Shown: positions 11,038 through 23,912, numbered from the stretch's first letter. The stretch: 64,000 bases of DNA from Rhexocercosporidium sp. MPI-PUGE-AT-0058 (GCA_020746875.1 JAGTJL010000008.1:930001-994000); one strand, 5' to 3'. A program made the numbers and translations. Notes: generated from the sequence alone by a model not told the origin.

Positions 11038-13464
11038 AGTGGCGGTTAGAGAAGAGTGGTCAACTATAGGTGAGGTGAGTCGTCTCTTATTTACGCCTGA
11101 TGTTTGTATGATCTAGAAAATGAAAAAATCATTTGAACAGCAAATCAACAATCTATATCGAGACAATACCTTATCACGTGATTTACTTTCGAAAGCACTA
11201 ACAAATTTTGCTTGAAATGACATAACTTTGAAGCAGCAGGATGACTCGACAGATGTTTGGACGGTTCTCATATCAAAGTAACTAATATTATGAACTGCAA
11301 ATAATGTTGAGATAGGAAGTGACATTCACGTGGTGCATCAAGTCATGCGAGTTCTAGCGTCTGGAAGGACCCTGGGGCTTGGGGTTGTCCAAGTTGCCAA
11401 TGATATCTCTGCAGCTTTCAAATAGACAGAAATATAGCTGAGCGACCTTATTCTCTCCCGCGTTGATTGCAATCGGTATTCTAAAGGAAACATGCCACCA
11501 GTGGTTAAAGATGCATTGTCAGTCGACCTGAGTGTAGATACCTAAGACTTGTTATCTTGAGAGTGATCCCGGTATATTCCATAGGCACAGATTGTCCAGA
11601 CATTTCCGGACATCCCTATTACTCTTGGTGCTACCACAATCTGCATCTCAACATGTTCCATTGCAGTAGTAATCGAGACACATGATGTGCTTATTCAACC
11701 AGGGATTGTTTCAATCTCAATCAACTCTTGCCGACTGGCACTCGGCGAGGACTTCCTCTTCACCGTGCCTTGTGAGACAGTATGGATAACTCCAGATCCC
11801 AACAATAAGGCAACACTATCTGAGGTTCCACGGAAGCCTCAGCTAACTCGGCCAATGGGGTTTACTGAGAAAGACAATTCCTAAAGTGGAAGGCTAGTCC
11901 TGGCAAAGGGCAGACTTGAGATGCAAGGAAGAGTGGGGTAGCTCCAGAAGGGAGGCAGACACGAGTAAGCAAGAACACTAGATGAAAGCATGAAGACAGG
12001 ATGGAGGCCTCCCTATCTGTTCTGGTATCTGTCTGCCCTGGATGGATAATCAGCCAGTCAGTCTCACCGTAATCGGCAAGGCGAACTGTCCAGGGGCCAA
12101 GAGCAATAACCACTCGGTGTCTTGTCCTGGTCCAGGAGTGATAGCTCGGATGGCGAGATAGAGCCATCCGCAAAGTCCTGAGAGTACCGTGTGAGCTGGC
12201 TCACTCGTTGAAGCAATGCATGGGTGCAGCTCAGCAACTGTCGTGCCGCTTGCAGTCCTGCATTTCACATCGCACTGTACAGTAGCATTAGGGGGCATCA
12301 GATCAGATCCGGAGCAGACAGGCATGCCCGACTCGATATGACTAGAACGGGGGGAGATCACATGCATGGGCAGGTAAGGTAAGGTAAGGTAGGGGACTTC
12401 AAGGTTGTGTGGGGTGGTGGTGTTGTTGAGGGTAAGGTTGTCTGTTGGTGGTGGTAGACGTCGATGAGGTGTGGTTGTGGTTGTGGTTGCGTCTTAGCGG
12501 CTGCAGCTGCAGCTGATAACAATTCGATTCGTCCGACTGGCTCTCGACCGGCTACTTCACTACAGTACTGGATTGAATGGGATTGGATGGGACTGGACTC
12601 GACTTGGACCGTATGGAGTTCTGGTCTAGCTAGCTGTGTTGTTGCCGTTGCCATTGTTGCTGTTGCTGCTGCTGCCGCTGTCTGTACAAGACAAGGCGCT
12701 TGATTCGAGCTTCATTACTCTTCCTCCACCACTGCACCGCTTGGGAAATAGAGCAATCGGCCTTTGCTGAAGCTCGACATTCACCGCTGCATTTGCATCA
12801 TCTTCTTAGATTCATCTCCCGTCAAGGTGCTCCAAGCCAAAACCAAAACATAAGCGCTGTGATCCAGTCACGAGATAAGGTTAGCTACTGGACGGGTCCC
12901 TGCCCTGGGGAATGACTCTCTCCATCCATCCTATCCTGTCCCGTCTCCCGTCGCTAGGTCTGGTCCAAGCATCATCACCCATCTTCCAGTGAGAGGGAAC
13001 GGAAACTTCCTAAGCCTCCTCGACTTTCACAACTTTACACAGCGGTGACTCCCTCATCGACAACACCACAAGAGGAAGCCTTTTCAACAAAGATGTCTGC
13101 CGCTGCCTGAGCTGTAGGCCCCCAGCTACCCCTGCTATCAACCCGGTTGGACTCACCGGAACCCTTCCAATACGTCCAGTCCAGCCCAGGCCAGCCCATC
13201 TCCATCTCCATCTCCTCATTCACTTGCCCTCCAGCACACAAAAGTGCCATTTGAGAATTCACTAGCGATCAGACTACGATGGATGCCCAAATCATGAGGT
13301 ATCCTGGTTCTGCTTCATTCGACATCTAGCCCTACGAAAGCTGCCGTTAAGCCTTGCATACGGGAGCAAGACAGAGCTTCCTGCACACAACTGTGCGCCG
13401 TACGGCATCCCACAACAACAGCATCCTCAGACTCGACATCCTCGTCGAGCACGCAAGTCCCAAA
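11038..13464. other. Long 2.4 kb intergenic stretch upstream of ATG13
   Basis: No gene model holds together here. It contains a short GTAAG direct repeat at 12372 and a GTT/GCT trinucleotide-rich patch at about 12640-12690. The pyrimidine-rich right end (about 12880-13460) is likely ATG13 promoter and 5' leader. Confidence 0.5.
12372..12391 (+). repeat. Tandem GGTAA pentamer repeat
   Basis: About four direct copies of a GGTAA pentamer, seen directly, in non-coding sequence upstream of ATG13. Each copy resembles a splice donor, but no exon is visible beside it. Confidence 0.8.
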
Positions 13465-16400
13465 ATGCATCAGCACCCGCGCCCTTCGCCGGTTACGGCT
13501 TCGCCAGCCTCCTCCCCCAGAACGAACCCTACTCGAACGAACAACCCCAGAGAAGAAAGCTCGGGTTCGAATTCGAATTCCAGGTTAGCAGCAGATATAC
13601 CGGCATACAACGAGGCTGATGAAGGCAGTGGTGATAGTGGTGTTATAACTACAAGTGGTCCAAGTCGAGATGTGGTAAAGAAATTGGACCAAATCATACA
13701 GGTGAGCTCGGTCGTCTATCAGAAACCAAGCAATTGCCAGACTGATGTTTTTGGGAACTAGAACTTCCATACCAAGGCTGCTTATCTTGTCTTACAATCG
13801 CGAATGCCATTACCTGTGGTGTTTACCAAAGATGGGACGAAGAAGCTTAATAAATGGGTATGTCTTGGGACCCTCTTCAAAATTTGCATCTATAAACTAA
13901 CAAGTGACTGTAGTTCCAAATCGAGACCGACGATACAAGCGCTTTCAAGGATGACCTCAGTTTGTGGAAGACTTGCGGCGGATATCAGAACCGACCCAAA
14001 CCACTTATAATCGAAACATTTATCGACACTTCGGGTTTGACAACCAGTCAGAGCCTAGTCATTGTTGATGATCAAGGGAAGAGATGGGACGTTCTAGAGG
14101 CACTGAACAGGTCTAGCGGATCAAGAGAAAATAGCGAGGTGATACTGGAACGGTGGAAAATCGAACTTAAAGATAGTCCAGGAGAAAGGACTCACGACTT
14201 TGGTTCTACATTGCCCACAGTCTACAAGAAGTGCATTGTCTTCTTTCGCTCATTGTATGCGACAACCAAATTTGTCCCAGCTTGGAGATTTGTAAAGACC
14301 CTGGCGAAAAGCGGATCAGCAAACAGCTCGCTGCGGGTCAGTTGCCGTATCTTGTCCGGTGATGTTCAACGAAATCGATTCGATGCGCTTACTCATGCCC
14401 TATATGAGTATGGAGGTCCGGTCACAACGGACTATCTGCTCGGCACCACTGAGACTCCTGTAGGACAGTTTTCAGCCGAAGTCTCGTACCGAAACGATTG
14501 TAATTTCCGTGTTGATGACGCTGAAGCCCTGCTGAGCTCGAGGTTTATGGGTGCTGATGAGCATTTCTTCCAGCCATCGTTAGGCGCGAAAGAGAGTCGT
14601 CGCGGAGCGTCGAAAACTGTTGAAGTTGGGTCTTTACCTGCGCATCGGCACCAGCGAAACGAGGCGTCTGAGCCAATCCAAGCCTATGGGAGTCTTTCCA
14701 CCTTTCATGGCGATGCGCCTCCAGGAGCTTCAAGCCCTATCTCTGCTTTACGAGCTGCCAAAGCCATGGGTTCGGAAGCAAGCTCTCCATCCGTGGGATC
14801 AGGATCGGCTCCAAAATCCAGACCAATGCAAACATCCAGGGCTTCATTAATATCACTGGAAGGTGTCACTTCAGCGCGGAGGCCTTCGCTTTCGTTTCAG
14901 CCCTTCAAAGCAGGATCATTGTCTTCTTCACCTGGCCGCAACAGCCCATTTCAGAACCCGGGTGACATCCCACCACAATCGCCACAGTCGTTGCCGAGAG
15001 GTTCGGGGATCAGTGCATTGACTCAGGCTCGAAATCGCTCCTCTCTGACAGCTGGTATGCCCGCTACTCTCAGAGGAGGACCAATTGTACCTGATAATGT
15101 TGTCACCCCATCCGCTTCCAGCTCGCCAAAACCTACACCTCTGAGTAGATATAGCAGCAGTTTCACTCATCGCCGTGGAAGATCATCTTTCGGCGGGACC
15201 AGCAAGATCGTGGACGAGGACCAAGGAAGTAGCGGCAAGCAAAGCCTGTCGTCTTCTGTACAACCCGGCTCTGGTCTTCTTGCCGACCTGGGGGCTGGCG
15301 CGAGTTCAGACTCCTTACAGACCGATGATGATAACATTTCCGAGTTTCTCAAGTTGTTAGACAGTAAGAAGACTCTGCAGAGTTTTGAGCCTTCTGGAGA
15401 GGCATCGACGAAGCGGACAAGTGCCCAGCTATCGAAATTCCAGTCAATGCGAGAGTCAAATAATGCATTGACAGAATCTTTGTCGTCGTCAACTCTGCTA
15501 CACCGATCATCCAGTTCTTCAAGTCGACAATTGTCTAGTGTTCCTCCGATGGTAGCAGCTACTTCGATGTCGGCCTCTTCGTCGCCTGGTAAGCCAGTAT
15601 CACCACACACTCCGCACACACCTGCCATCCCTTCGCGATTGAGTGCCAACTCCATAGCAGAGTATTCTGCTGAACCTCGAAGGCTGAGCTACCGCAGTAG
15701 AACAGCACCAGAAGCACCACTGGAGGATGTTGCGGACGATGACCAGTTGAACGAGCGGGGCACAAACGCAATCAATATCCCGACATCACCACGAACATAC
15801 TATCCCCACGCGAGAAGATCGAGCTCTGTTGCCCAGCAGCATCGGTCTATAGCCGTAGAAGAGGACTTGGGTGACCTCCCATTTGGTGTCCATCGGAGCA
15901 TTAGCCTAGGCGCTGATGAGCGCGAGCCCCCAAGTCTCAGTGCCCTCCTAGGAATTAGCCAAGCAGCCGACCCTGTTGCATCAGCATCGTCCCCGTCTCC
16001 CTCACGACTCCTGCAGCCGGCACCTCATTTGAAAGAGACATCCACTGCAATGTCACGCCAGCCATCGTCGTCTCTGGAGGCCAATGATTCAGAAGCTGCC
16101 CAGATGCCGAGAGGTCAATCCGTTGGCTCTATTAACTCTCCTTATCGCCCCAGACTAGGTCGAGGTGGTGGGCGAGGTGTCACTCCTCCCACTGCATCTT
16201 CATCCAGCTTGATCGAACGAGCCAGCGGAAGTGGTACCAGTGAAAGAGCTAGTGGTAGACTCAGCTTTACCAGAACAGCTGGGGCATACGAACATGATGA
16301 CGAGCCATTACTCTTCCAAATGAGCGAGATAGGACGAGACAACTCGAGAAAAAGTCTCGAGGATAACAGAGGAGGTGGAGCGACTGGCACCAGCGACCGA

Positions 16401-16481
16401 CACGGTTACGATGCACGAGGTGGAGGGGATTCCGGCTCAAGTAGTCGAAGAGGCAGCCGAAGAGGTTGGCACGGAGAGTAA
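13465..16481 (+). CDS. ATG13: Autophagy-related protein 13
   Basis: Three exons (13465-13701, 13762-13857, 13914-16481), all joined at phase 0, give 966 residues. The N-terminal HORMA domain spans about residues 70-290, beginning with KKLDQIIQNFHTKAAYLVLQ and including the typical KLNKWFQIETDD, PLIIETFIDTS and VPAWRFVKTL segments. The remaining 650 residues are Ser/Pro-rich and disordered, as expected for the region that binds Atg1 and Atg17 and is phosphorylated by TORC1. A late conserved patch (DDEPLLFQMSEIG) sits near residue 910. Atg13 activates the Atg1 kinase at the phagophore assembly site when TOR activity falls. An in-frame upstream frame starts at 13354, but ATG 13465 follows a CAAA context and opens directly into the expected Pro/Ser-rich leader, so I prefer it. 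Confidence 0.95.
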
Positions 16482-17635
16482 ATCCTGCATGCAGGTCTCA
16501 AGCAAAGAGGGGTTGGGCTCTTGAGGACATACGTTCAAACCATTGATGCACGTCATCTCTGGATGTTTTTCACATATTACAAAGCGTAGCGCAGTGCAAG
16601 GGACATTTCTTCGTTCCTTGCGGATGAATAGCTGGAGTCTGGAATGGGGGCATTTACAGGTTGCCTTTGATTATGCTAGGTGAGGTGTGGACAGGGGTTT
16701 GGAGGGGCGGCTTTGATTCTTCTGCTTCGGTCCTTCGGTTTTCGTTTTCGGCGCATCCTGATGATTGGGTTGATGCATAGGTATCTTGGGAGGGCGACCG
16801 GGAACGGGACCACGGAACCATGAAACGTTACAGTTTATTTTCCAAATTGATATTGGATGGATAGGATTTGATACCTTGGATTAGGAGTTTATAAGAGGGG
16901 CTTTGTGTATAGGCGAATGATTACTGCTACTTGAGATAAATCTGATGATAAACTTTGAACTATCTTTAAGGGATGGATGAAGTTGTATTCTGAGTTAGCG
17001 ACTTTAGTGTAAGCTGAATTGGATGTGGGTTTCTTCTTCTGTTGGAAGACATTGAGCGATGGATAGGAATATATCTTTCACACTTCTTACTCTTACCGAT
17101 TAGAGGCTTCGGGTGGGGGACAAGCGAGGGAAGCGAGAAGTGACAGATAAGTTGACGATTAAGCCCGTGTTTTTGCAGAGGATCTCTTGAAATTTGGTTT
17201 TGCGTCATATAGGTACTTTAAATTGTTTACTGCCAGTAGTGTGTATTTCCTTGTTGCAAGAATCAAATATCGAATTGAAAGGGCATTTCGGAGTGTAAAT
17301 ATCAACACTGCCGATACGGCCATACCCCTGCCGGAAGACTGAGCCGAGGATGCGGGGGAATCTGGAGCTTGGAGCTCGGCCGTGCACATCCACTGGGAAT
17401 GGAGCATCTCAGTCAGCTACTAGTCCCACATCGTCAATTACCTCTACACCGGTCTCGCTAGCTTGCTCTCTGTCTATCCTACTCTTCTCTTTTCTTTCTC
17501 CAGGCCAAACTTCTGTTCAATTCTGAGTGAATGACAGATATCTGAAGCATCCTGAGCCAATTCCAAGATACAATCTCCCCTCCGAGCTCTCTATAACAGC
17601 TTCATCCAGCTACCCCACTCCTGTTCTACCTCAAG
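16482..17635. other. ATG13 3' region and transhydrogenase promoter
   Basis: 1.15 kb between two plus-strand genes. No gene seen; short frames on both strands lack protein-like composition. The final 150 bp are pyrimidine-rich, as expected upstream of a start codon. Confidence 0.5.
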
Positions 17636-19444
17636 ATGGCCTCCGCAGTGCGCATTGCTCCCACAGTAAGTCAAATCAAGATACTACACGCAACAACCCC
17701 CCTTCCCAATCCCTCACAATGCTAAACCTCCTCCCAGCGAGCAGCCCGAGCAATGAACCTCCTCCGCACAGTGCAATACACCCACCCACCCAGCTGTCCC
17801 TGCCACGGCAATCCCTCACACCACCATCACCATCAGCCTTCCACCGGTCTCCTCTCCCACGCAAAGCGTAACCTGCAACGTAACTATGCTACACCCATCG
17901 ACCTCTCCCGACAGAAAGAATACGCCTTCGAGATGGCCGCGTCGTCGATCCGCTTCGGCCCGGGGGTCACAAAGGAGGTCGGTATGGACTTCAAGAATAT
18001 GGGCGCGAAGAGGGTGTGTGTGGTTACGGATAGCGTGGTTAAGAATCTGGATGCAATGAAGCAGGTTGTGGAGGGGTTGACGAGGGAGGGTGTGGAGTTT
18101 ACGGTTTTTGATCAGTGTAGAGTTGAGCCGAAGGATAGCTCGTGAGTTGATTTGTTCTCTTGTGAAATTGTGATGGTGGTGGTTGCTAATTGAGAGATAG
18201 GATTAAGGAGGCAATTGCCTTTGCTAAGCCGTATCAACCGGATGCGTTTTTGGCTGTTGGCGGTGGCTCTGTTATTGACACAGCTAAGCTCATGAATCTT
18301 TATACTTGCTACCCAGGTCAGCACACCCCCCGCCTGTTTTCTGGATATCTATTCACCCGAATCTTTTGAATCGGGGTTACGCTGTCTCTAAGAAATCGCG
18401 ATATTTTGCAACAGCATAGTGCTAATATGTTGTTCTTTTAGACGCGGAATTTCTCGACTTTGTAAACGCTCCATTGGGTAAAGGACTACCAATTGACAAG
18501 CCATTGAAGCCCCTCATCGCCGTCCCCACAACAGCAGGAACCGGCTCTGAAACAACTGGAACAGCAATCTTCGACCTCGTCTCCAAACGCGCAAAGACAG
18601 GAATAGCACACCGGAATCTAAAGCCAACTCTAGGAATATGTGATCCTCTCAACACCCGTACAATGCCATCCGCCGTCCACGCAAGTTCAGGATTGGATGT
18701 CTTGTGTCACAGTCTGGAAAGTTGGACTGCCATCCCTTATTTTGAAAGGACACCTCGACCACAGAATCCAATCAACAGACCAGCATACCAGGGAGCTAAC
18801 CCTATCAGTGATATTTTCTCCCTGCAGGCGTTGAGGAGTACAGTCAAGTATCTACCGAGAGCCACGAAGGATCCAGAGGATCACGAAGCTCAAAGCCAGA
18901 TGTTGCTAGCCGCCACTCTAGCCGGTGTTGGATTCGGAAATGCAGGCGTGCATCTCTGCCACGGTAAGAAAAACCTCTGAATACTCACTTGTAAACCCCT
19001 TGCTTATATTCTACAGGAATGTCCTACCCCATCTCTGGCCAAAACCCAGGTTACAAACACGCCGGCTACCAAGTCGACACGCCCATCATCCCCCACGGCG
19101 TCTCCGTCGCCGTCTCCGCCCCAGCCGTCTTCCGCTTCACTGGTCCCTCGAACCCAGAGCGCCACCTGCAAGCCGCCGAAGCATTCGGCGTCGACATCTC
19201 CAACGTCAAGAAAGAGAGCGCAGGCGAGGTTCTAGGCGAGGCTCTTGAGAAGTTCCTGGCTGAGTTGGGGGACCAACCGAGGGGGTTGAAAGATCTAGGG
19301 TTCAAGAGGGAGCATCTGGATGATTTGGTGGAGGGCACGCTACCGCAGAGGAGGGTGTTGATGCTTGCGCCGGGGTTGGCGGAGGAGGTGGGTGAGGAGA
19401 GGGAGCAGTTGAGGAAGTTGTTTGAGGATGCTATGGATCATTAA
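17636..19444 (+). CDS. Hydroxyacid-oxoacid transhydrogenase, mitochondrial (iron-type alcohol dehydrogenase)
   Basis: Five exons (17636-17665, 17738-18141, 18201-18316, 18442-18963, 19017-19444) join cleanly into 499 residues. The first exon plus the start of exon 2 give an Arg/Ala-rich mitochondrial presequence that includes a His run (about residues 30-36). Exon 3 carries the nucleotide-binding motif AVGGGSVIDTAK. Iron ligands expected for group III Fe-alcohol dehydrogenases are visible as Asp269 and His273 in SSGLDVLCHSLESW, His357 in CHGMSYPISG and His384 in PHGVSVAV. The spacing between the last two matches ADHFE1/HOT rather than bacterial FucO. The family oxidises 4-hydroxybutyrate to succinic semialdehyde while reducing 2-oxoglutarate to 2-hydroxyglutarate in the mitochondrion. 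Confidence 0.92.
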
Positions 19445-19659
19445 GTAAGTAAGAAGAGTTTGAGGATCTCGCTTAAAGGGGGACAAAATTGGGATAATGT
19501 AAATACAATATGAAAATGTGAATATTTGGTGGTTCGAGAGTTCACTTTTCCTTCTTGCCTGGTGTAATTGAGTACAGAGTATGTCTCGTCTCTTCGAGTG
19601 TTAGTCCTAGTTATTCCAAGTCAGAACACAAAGCGACGACTTTCGATCTAAAGTCACAA

Positions 19660-20459
19660 ATGAATCAAACGACAATGTCGTCTACGTAAGTTCTCACTTC
19701 GCTTTGAAAACATCCCATTCCCAATCCATTCATTTTCTACGTAAAGTCAAAGTACTGGCTTGTTAAAAAGCACAACTTCGATCTCTGTCGGCACCGACGG
19801 CGAAAAGAAGGGAGCCGCCGCTGTCGCTGCCGCTGCCCCTGTCACTTCAAAGGGCAAGTACTCAAACACCTACTTTCTTTCTTTCTTTGAAATCTACTTT
19901 GTACTTTCAAAATGTGCTGTAAAGATCTCAAGACTTTGGGAAATTGAGGTGACTTCAAGTGCGTAGATCGGCTAAGTACATACATAGTACATACTAGCAC
20001 GGAATTGGAGAAGGAGGAAGAGAAGCAGGAGAAGGAGGATGACGAGGAAGAGGATGAGGATACAGAGGAAGGAGGAGTGAGCCTCAGAGAAGAGTAAGTC
20101 CTCCTATCCCATCCTATCCCATCCTATCCCATCCCATCATTTCTTCATTTCGAATGTCCCCAGAAGATCCAGGGACATATCTTCCTCTCCAAAGTTCATC
20201 TTCTCTCAGAAAAGTCTTGACTGACTTTCGTTGTTATAGGCGTGGTGAGGAATTCCCTCTTTTCGGTAAGCTCGTCCCCATCTTATCCTTACAATTCTCA
20301 CGTCCTGCAATGTCGTCTAATCTCCCTGGGATATTCGTGCATTGAAAGTTACAAGATTGGTAACGGACTTTGATGCTGTTCTATTTAGATGAAGAGAAGG
20401 CCAAGGAGGTGGAAGGGAATCCGGTTGTTTGGACGATTGCCGTTACGGCGCGAAGATAG
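19660..20459 (+). CDS. Small acidic protein in five exons, unrecognised
   Basis: Five short exons (19660-19685, 19747-19857, 19998-20093, 20240-20265, 20389-20459) use GT..AG introns and stay in frame across all four junctions, giving 109 residues. An alternative in-frame ATG lies at 19675. The protein has a Ser/Thr leader (STGLLKSTTSISVGTDGEKK), an Ala-rich bridge, a Glu/Asp/Lys-rich core, then RGEEFPLFDEEKAKE and a hydrophobic-basic end (NPVVWTIAVTARR). No family is recognised. Phase consistency over five exons and a non-random C-terminus argue that it is real; the third exon's donor GTACTC (19858) is the weakest site. Codons 20 bp apart from long open frames are too fragmented to have appeared as one frame. 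Function unknown. Confidence 0.55.
20103..20132 (+). repeat. Decamer tandem repeat in an intron
   Basis: Three direct copies of a CCTATCCCAT unit followed by a partial copy, located in the third intron of the small acidic gene. Read directly. Confidence 0.85.
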
Positions 20460-20855
20460 TGGTGGGATGGGATGGGATGGGATGATGTGAGGAAGTGGGG
20501 ATGATAGAGCAGCTCGAAATGCGGTAAATTTCTTTTTGATAAGTCTTCGGATTTGCTGGTGATATTGTGTAATCCTCTTGTTGTGAAACATTCTTGATAT
20601 GGCGAATGCTGACTACGATGTGATATAGGACGAGTGGAAGTAATCGAAGGTAGATGGGGATCGATTAACGGAATTTCTGATAATTACATTTGAGGAAACT
20701 ATTTCTGTCTCATCCTATGCCGTGTCATCCCATCGCTCGTCCTATCTGTCTGTCTGTGCTAATGTTTCCATTTTAACTTCCAAAAATCATCATCGTTACC
20801 CTGCCCTGCTTACTACATACAAAGATTCATTCAGTAGCCGAAAGAGAAATCAGCA
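20460..20855. other. Convergent intergenic region
   Basis: 396 bp between the stop codons of a plus-strand and a minus-strand gene. It contains a GGGAT repeat patch at about 20464-20483, roughly the inverse complement of the intronic ATCCC repeats 340 bp upstream. No gene seen. Confidence 0.5.
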
Positions 20856-23090
20856 CTAGTATGCCGCGCTCTGTCTGTAGAAATCCGCCGGTCCGCCTGG
20901 AGGTGCGCTGGGTGCTCCCATGCGCCCTTCTGCCGATCCAGGTCGTTGGTAGGGCTTGTATTGTGTCTGGCCTGCCGTGCCTTGACTTGGTAGCGTTGAT
21001 CTGGCATCAAGCGGCTGTCCGATGTTGGGATAGCCTGCATTCACACCACTTGGCGGAGGGGGAGCGCTTGCATTTGGTGGAGGTGGGGCGTCGTAGCTAG
21101 GTTGACTGGGAGGCTGGTACTTCTGCTGTGGAGGGGCATAAGCATTATATTGCTGTTGAGCAGGTGGTAGTTGAGCATTTGAGGGAGCACCGGCACTGTA
21201 GGGGTCATCTTGAGAGTAGAGAGATGCGCTATAAGCAGAGTTTGGCTGAGGGCCAACTGGGGAGTCGTAAATGGAGGTAGCGAGTTCTTGTGGATTGGAG
21301 TAGGTGCTTTGAGGTCGGTGACCAGTCTGAGCTTGTGGCGGTGGGTACTGGTTAGGAGGCGGCGAACTTGTTTGGAGAGGTGCGGGCATGGAGTTGGAAG
21401 GTATGCGAGGAGTGGGGTCTCTCTGAGGATATTGGTGTTGGCCTTGCCCTGGTTGAGATTCTGGGGGAGGTTGCTGCTGCTGTTGCTGTGCGACAACATA
21501 GAATGGGGCTGGTCCAGTCCGAAGAGGCTGGGGAGGATAGCCTTGGGGAGAGGATGGTTGTGGCGGATAATCTTCATAGGTCAGTAGTGTCTCTCGGAAA
21601 GTTCCTGTAATTTGCTTACCTTGTTGTTGATTGGGAGTGTAGTATCTCTGCGTGTCTTGTTGTGGCGGAGCTGCTTGAGGTGGATATCCGCCACCATAGC
21701 CTTGTTGGTGACGACCATATTGGTATGCAGGCTGGGCTTGGGTCATCGAAGCATCCAACAAATTCTCATAATCGCGGCAAGATTTGATGAATCTCTCGTT
21801 GAGTTGAGTAAAGTCATCTTGCAGATGTTAGAACGTTCGGCATATGATTTTCATTGGAAGAGGTACATACCTTTTCGCTGGGAGTATTTTCCAATCAGCT
21901 CGATGAGCTTTGGACGGATAGCGAGTGTTGAGTGATAGAGTTTCTGAAGATCCTCGTTAGTAACTTGTATATAAAAATAAGGCTCATACATACAGTAATC
22001 TCCTCGTTATCTTTGACGTTCAAGTCTGACGAGGATGTACTTAGTAGGGTAAGTAGCTTCTCTACGTTCTTGATCTCCGCGAACACCTCGGCCTCCATTT
22101 GAGCTTCACGTTGTAGCTCATCTGCTGTAGGATCTGCCAGCTTCTCAACGTAGTTCAGAGGAAAGATACCAGTCTGTCCCCTCAAGAGCCCCTTCCACCA
22201 GTCTTTGTACACCGATTCCAGCACTGCAATCACATCCCCTTTCCGGAATGTCAGCTCGTCCTGATCGGTTCCGTGGAAATCGAAGAGGGCTCTGACTCGG
22301 GATACTGTAGCTGCGGTGGTCCCAGACGGAACTGTCTGTGGTTGCGAGGCTGGCTGGGATTGCAAGGGCCCAGCAGATTGTCCCGCTTGCTGAGCTGGCT
22401 TGGATTGTGGTTGGGGGGTTTTATCTTGTACAGATAATTTCAATGCCATTTGAAGCTCCTCCTCCTCCTTCTGTCGGTCCAAATCCGTGAGCCTGCTCTT
22501 CTGTGGGGCAGATGGTGGGTGGAGGTTTGGATTCTGGCTCTTGAGCTTATGGTACTGGTCCTTCATGATCCCGAGATCTGGGTCCTTGAACATATCTGCC
22601 CATTCTTGCATTCGCTCCAGGATCTTCGCTTTAACTTGCTGATGTGTGTTTCGATCGTTGGCTAATCGTAGGAGGGCATCTGTGAAGGCTCTCGAGGCAA
22701 GCTCCCGGTGCATCTTGGGCCCGCAGTTCTGACTGAGCGCATTGGCAAGCTGCGAAACATATCAGCAGAAGTTCACAAGAATGGATTCAGGAATAGCCTC
22801 TTACCTCCAGAGTGTATAATTGGACGTTAGCATTGCGATGCGCCAGCCTCTTGATCATCGCCGCCACAGCATCCTTGGCACCACTGTCTTCTGTTGTAAC
22901 TTTGTCGCAGACATCCATAATATACTCCCAATTCTCCGAGGTAAGATTCTCATCAGTCGCCTTGGCTGTGGAGAGTTAGCACCTGGTCTGTAGGCAGTGG
23001 CTCCCAAGCTCCCCGAGCTTCCAGCTCGACAGAGGCATAGGCAAACTTACCGACGACATCGTCGAAGGCGTTCTGCTGGGCGCGAAACAT
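20856..23090 (-). CDS. HSE1: ESCRT-0 subunit HSE1 (class E vacuolar sorting)
   Basis: Six exons (23090-23051, 22965-22805, 22749-21994, 21943-21871, 21817-21620, 21571-20856) give 647 residues. A VHS domain covers about 1-140 (VVAKATDENLTSENWEYI, ALSQNCGPKMHRELASR). A ubiquitin-interacting motif lies near 161-176 (KEEEELQMALKLS). The SH3 domain is at about 217-271 (RALFDFHGTDQDELTF, WWKGLLRGQTGIFPLNYVE), followed by a GAT-like helical region to about 370. The tail is Pro/Gln/Tyr-rich and low complexity. Hse1 pairs with Vps27 on endosomes to capture ubiquitinated cargo for the multivesicular body. The fifth intron (21572-21619) is 48 bp, in frame and stop-free, so its retention would add 16 residues. 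Confidence 0.93.
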
Positions 23091-23912
23091 GGTAGTAGTT
23101 GTCTGCAGTCTGGGAATCGATTATCGCGAGGTTCTATGCTGGTGAAATCGAGGTAGAGGTGTAGATGTGGGAATGGTGTTGTCAGGCAGTGAAAGTAGGA
23201 AGAGCTCCCCGCTAAAGCAACTGAAGTGAAGTCGGGCTCTGGGCTGGCGAGGCTCGCGCCTCACTGGTTGCGTCACCCACGGGACACTGAGGCGTTCATT
23301 CAACCAATCTTCCAGGCTGCCGTTTCTACAAAATCATGAATTTGTTTGCATTTCGCGCCTCATAAGTTCAGTATCGCTCCGGGGAATTGATAATGGCTGG
23401 AAATAGTTATTTGTTCAAGTTTTGTGTAGTTATCGATTCGATTTGCGGGGTATCAAAGCCTTCATCTTGTAAGGAGACCTGATAAGTCTGGGAAGTTGTA
23501 CACGATATCACTTCGCACCAACTCTGGGGTAGATAATGTGTTGATAATATACCAGGCATTATGAATGTTCAAACTTGGTTTGAAGGATGTTTACCGATCT
23601 CCAACCCGCCAGCCTCCTCCATCAAGAAGCTAGATCTAGTGTACATATAAATAGGCAATTCCATGCCATGTGCTGCCGTGTCCTCCCTAGCTGTAGACAG
23701 CATTATAAAGCTCCCAACCCAGACACGACGATCCATGCAGAAACACAGGTGCCCGCCAGACGCTATGCTTCCAACGACTAATTAGCTCCAAGAGAGAAGA
23801 ACACTTGGACACCAAACCGACTGCACCCAAATCCATCCTGGCGTTGATGAACGCCGATAACTCCATCATATATGCATAAAACAAGAAGGCTCCTACACCA
23901 GCTACAGTACAA
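23091..23912. other. HSE1 promoter and 3' region of the ZDS gene
   Basis: 822 bp with no gene. A long frame that continues from 24235 down to 23687 is a shadow of the last ZDS exon in another frame and has no independent support. Confidence 0.5.

Noticed and set aside
12464..12703. Frame with Gly-Cys and Ala-Val repeats
   Set aside because: Translation of trinucleotide-rich DNA upstream of ATG13; low complexity on both strands.
15167..15655. 162-codon open frame antisense to ATG13
   Set aside because: Shadow of a Ser-rich coding exon; it has no motif, and ATG13 on the other strand is certain.
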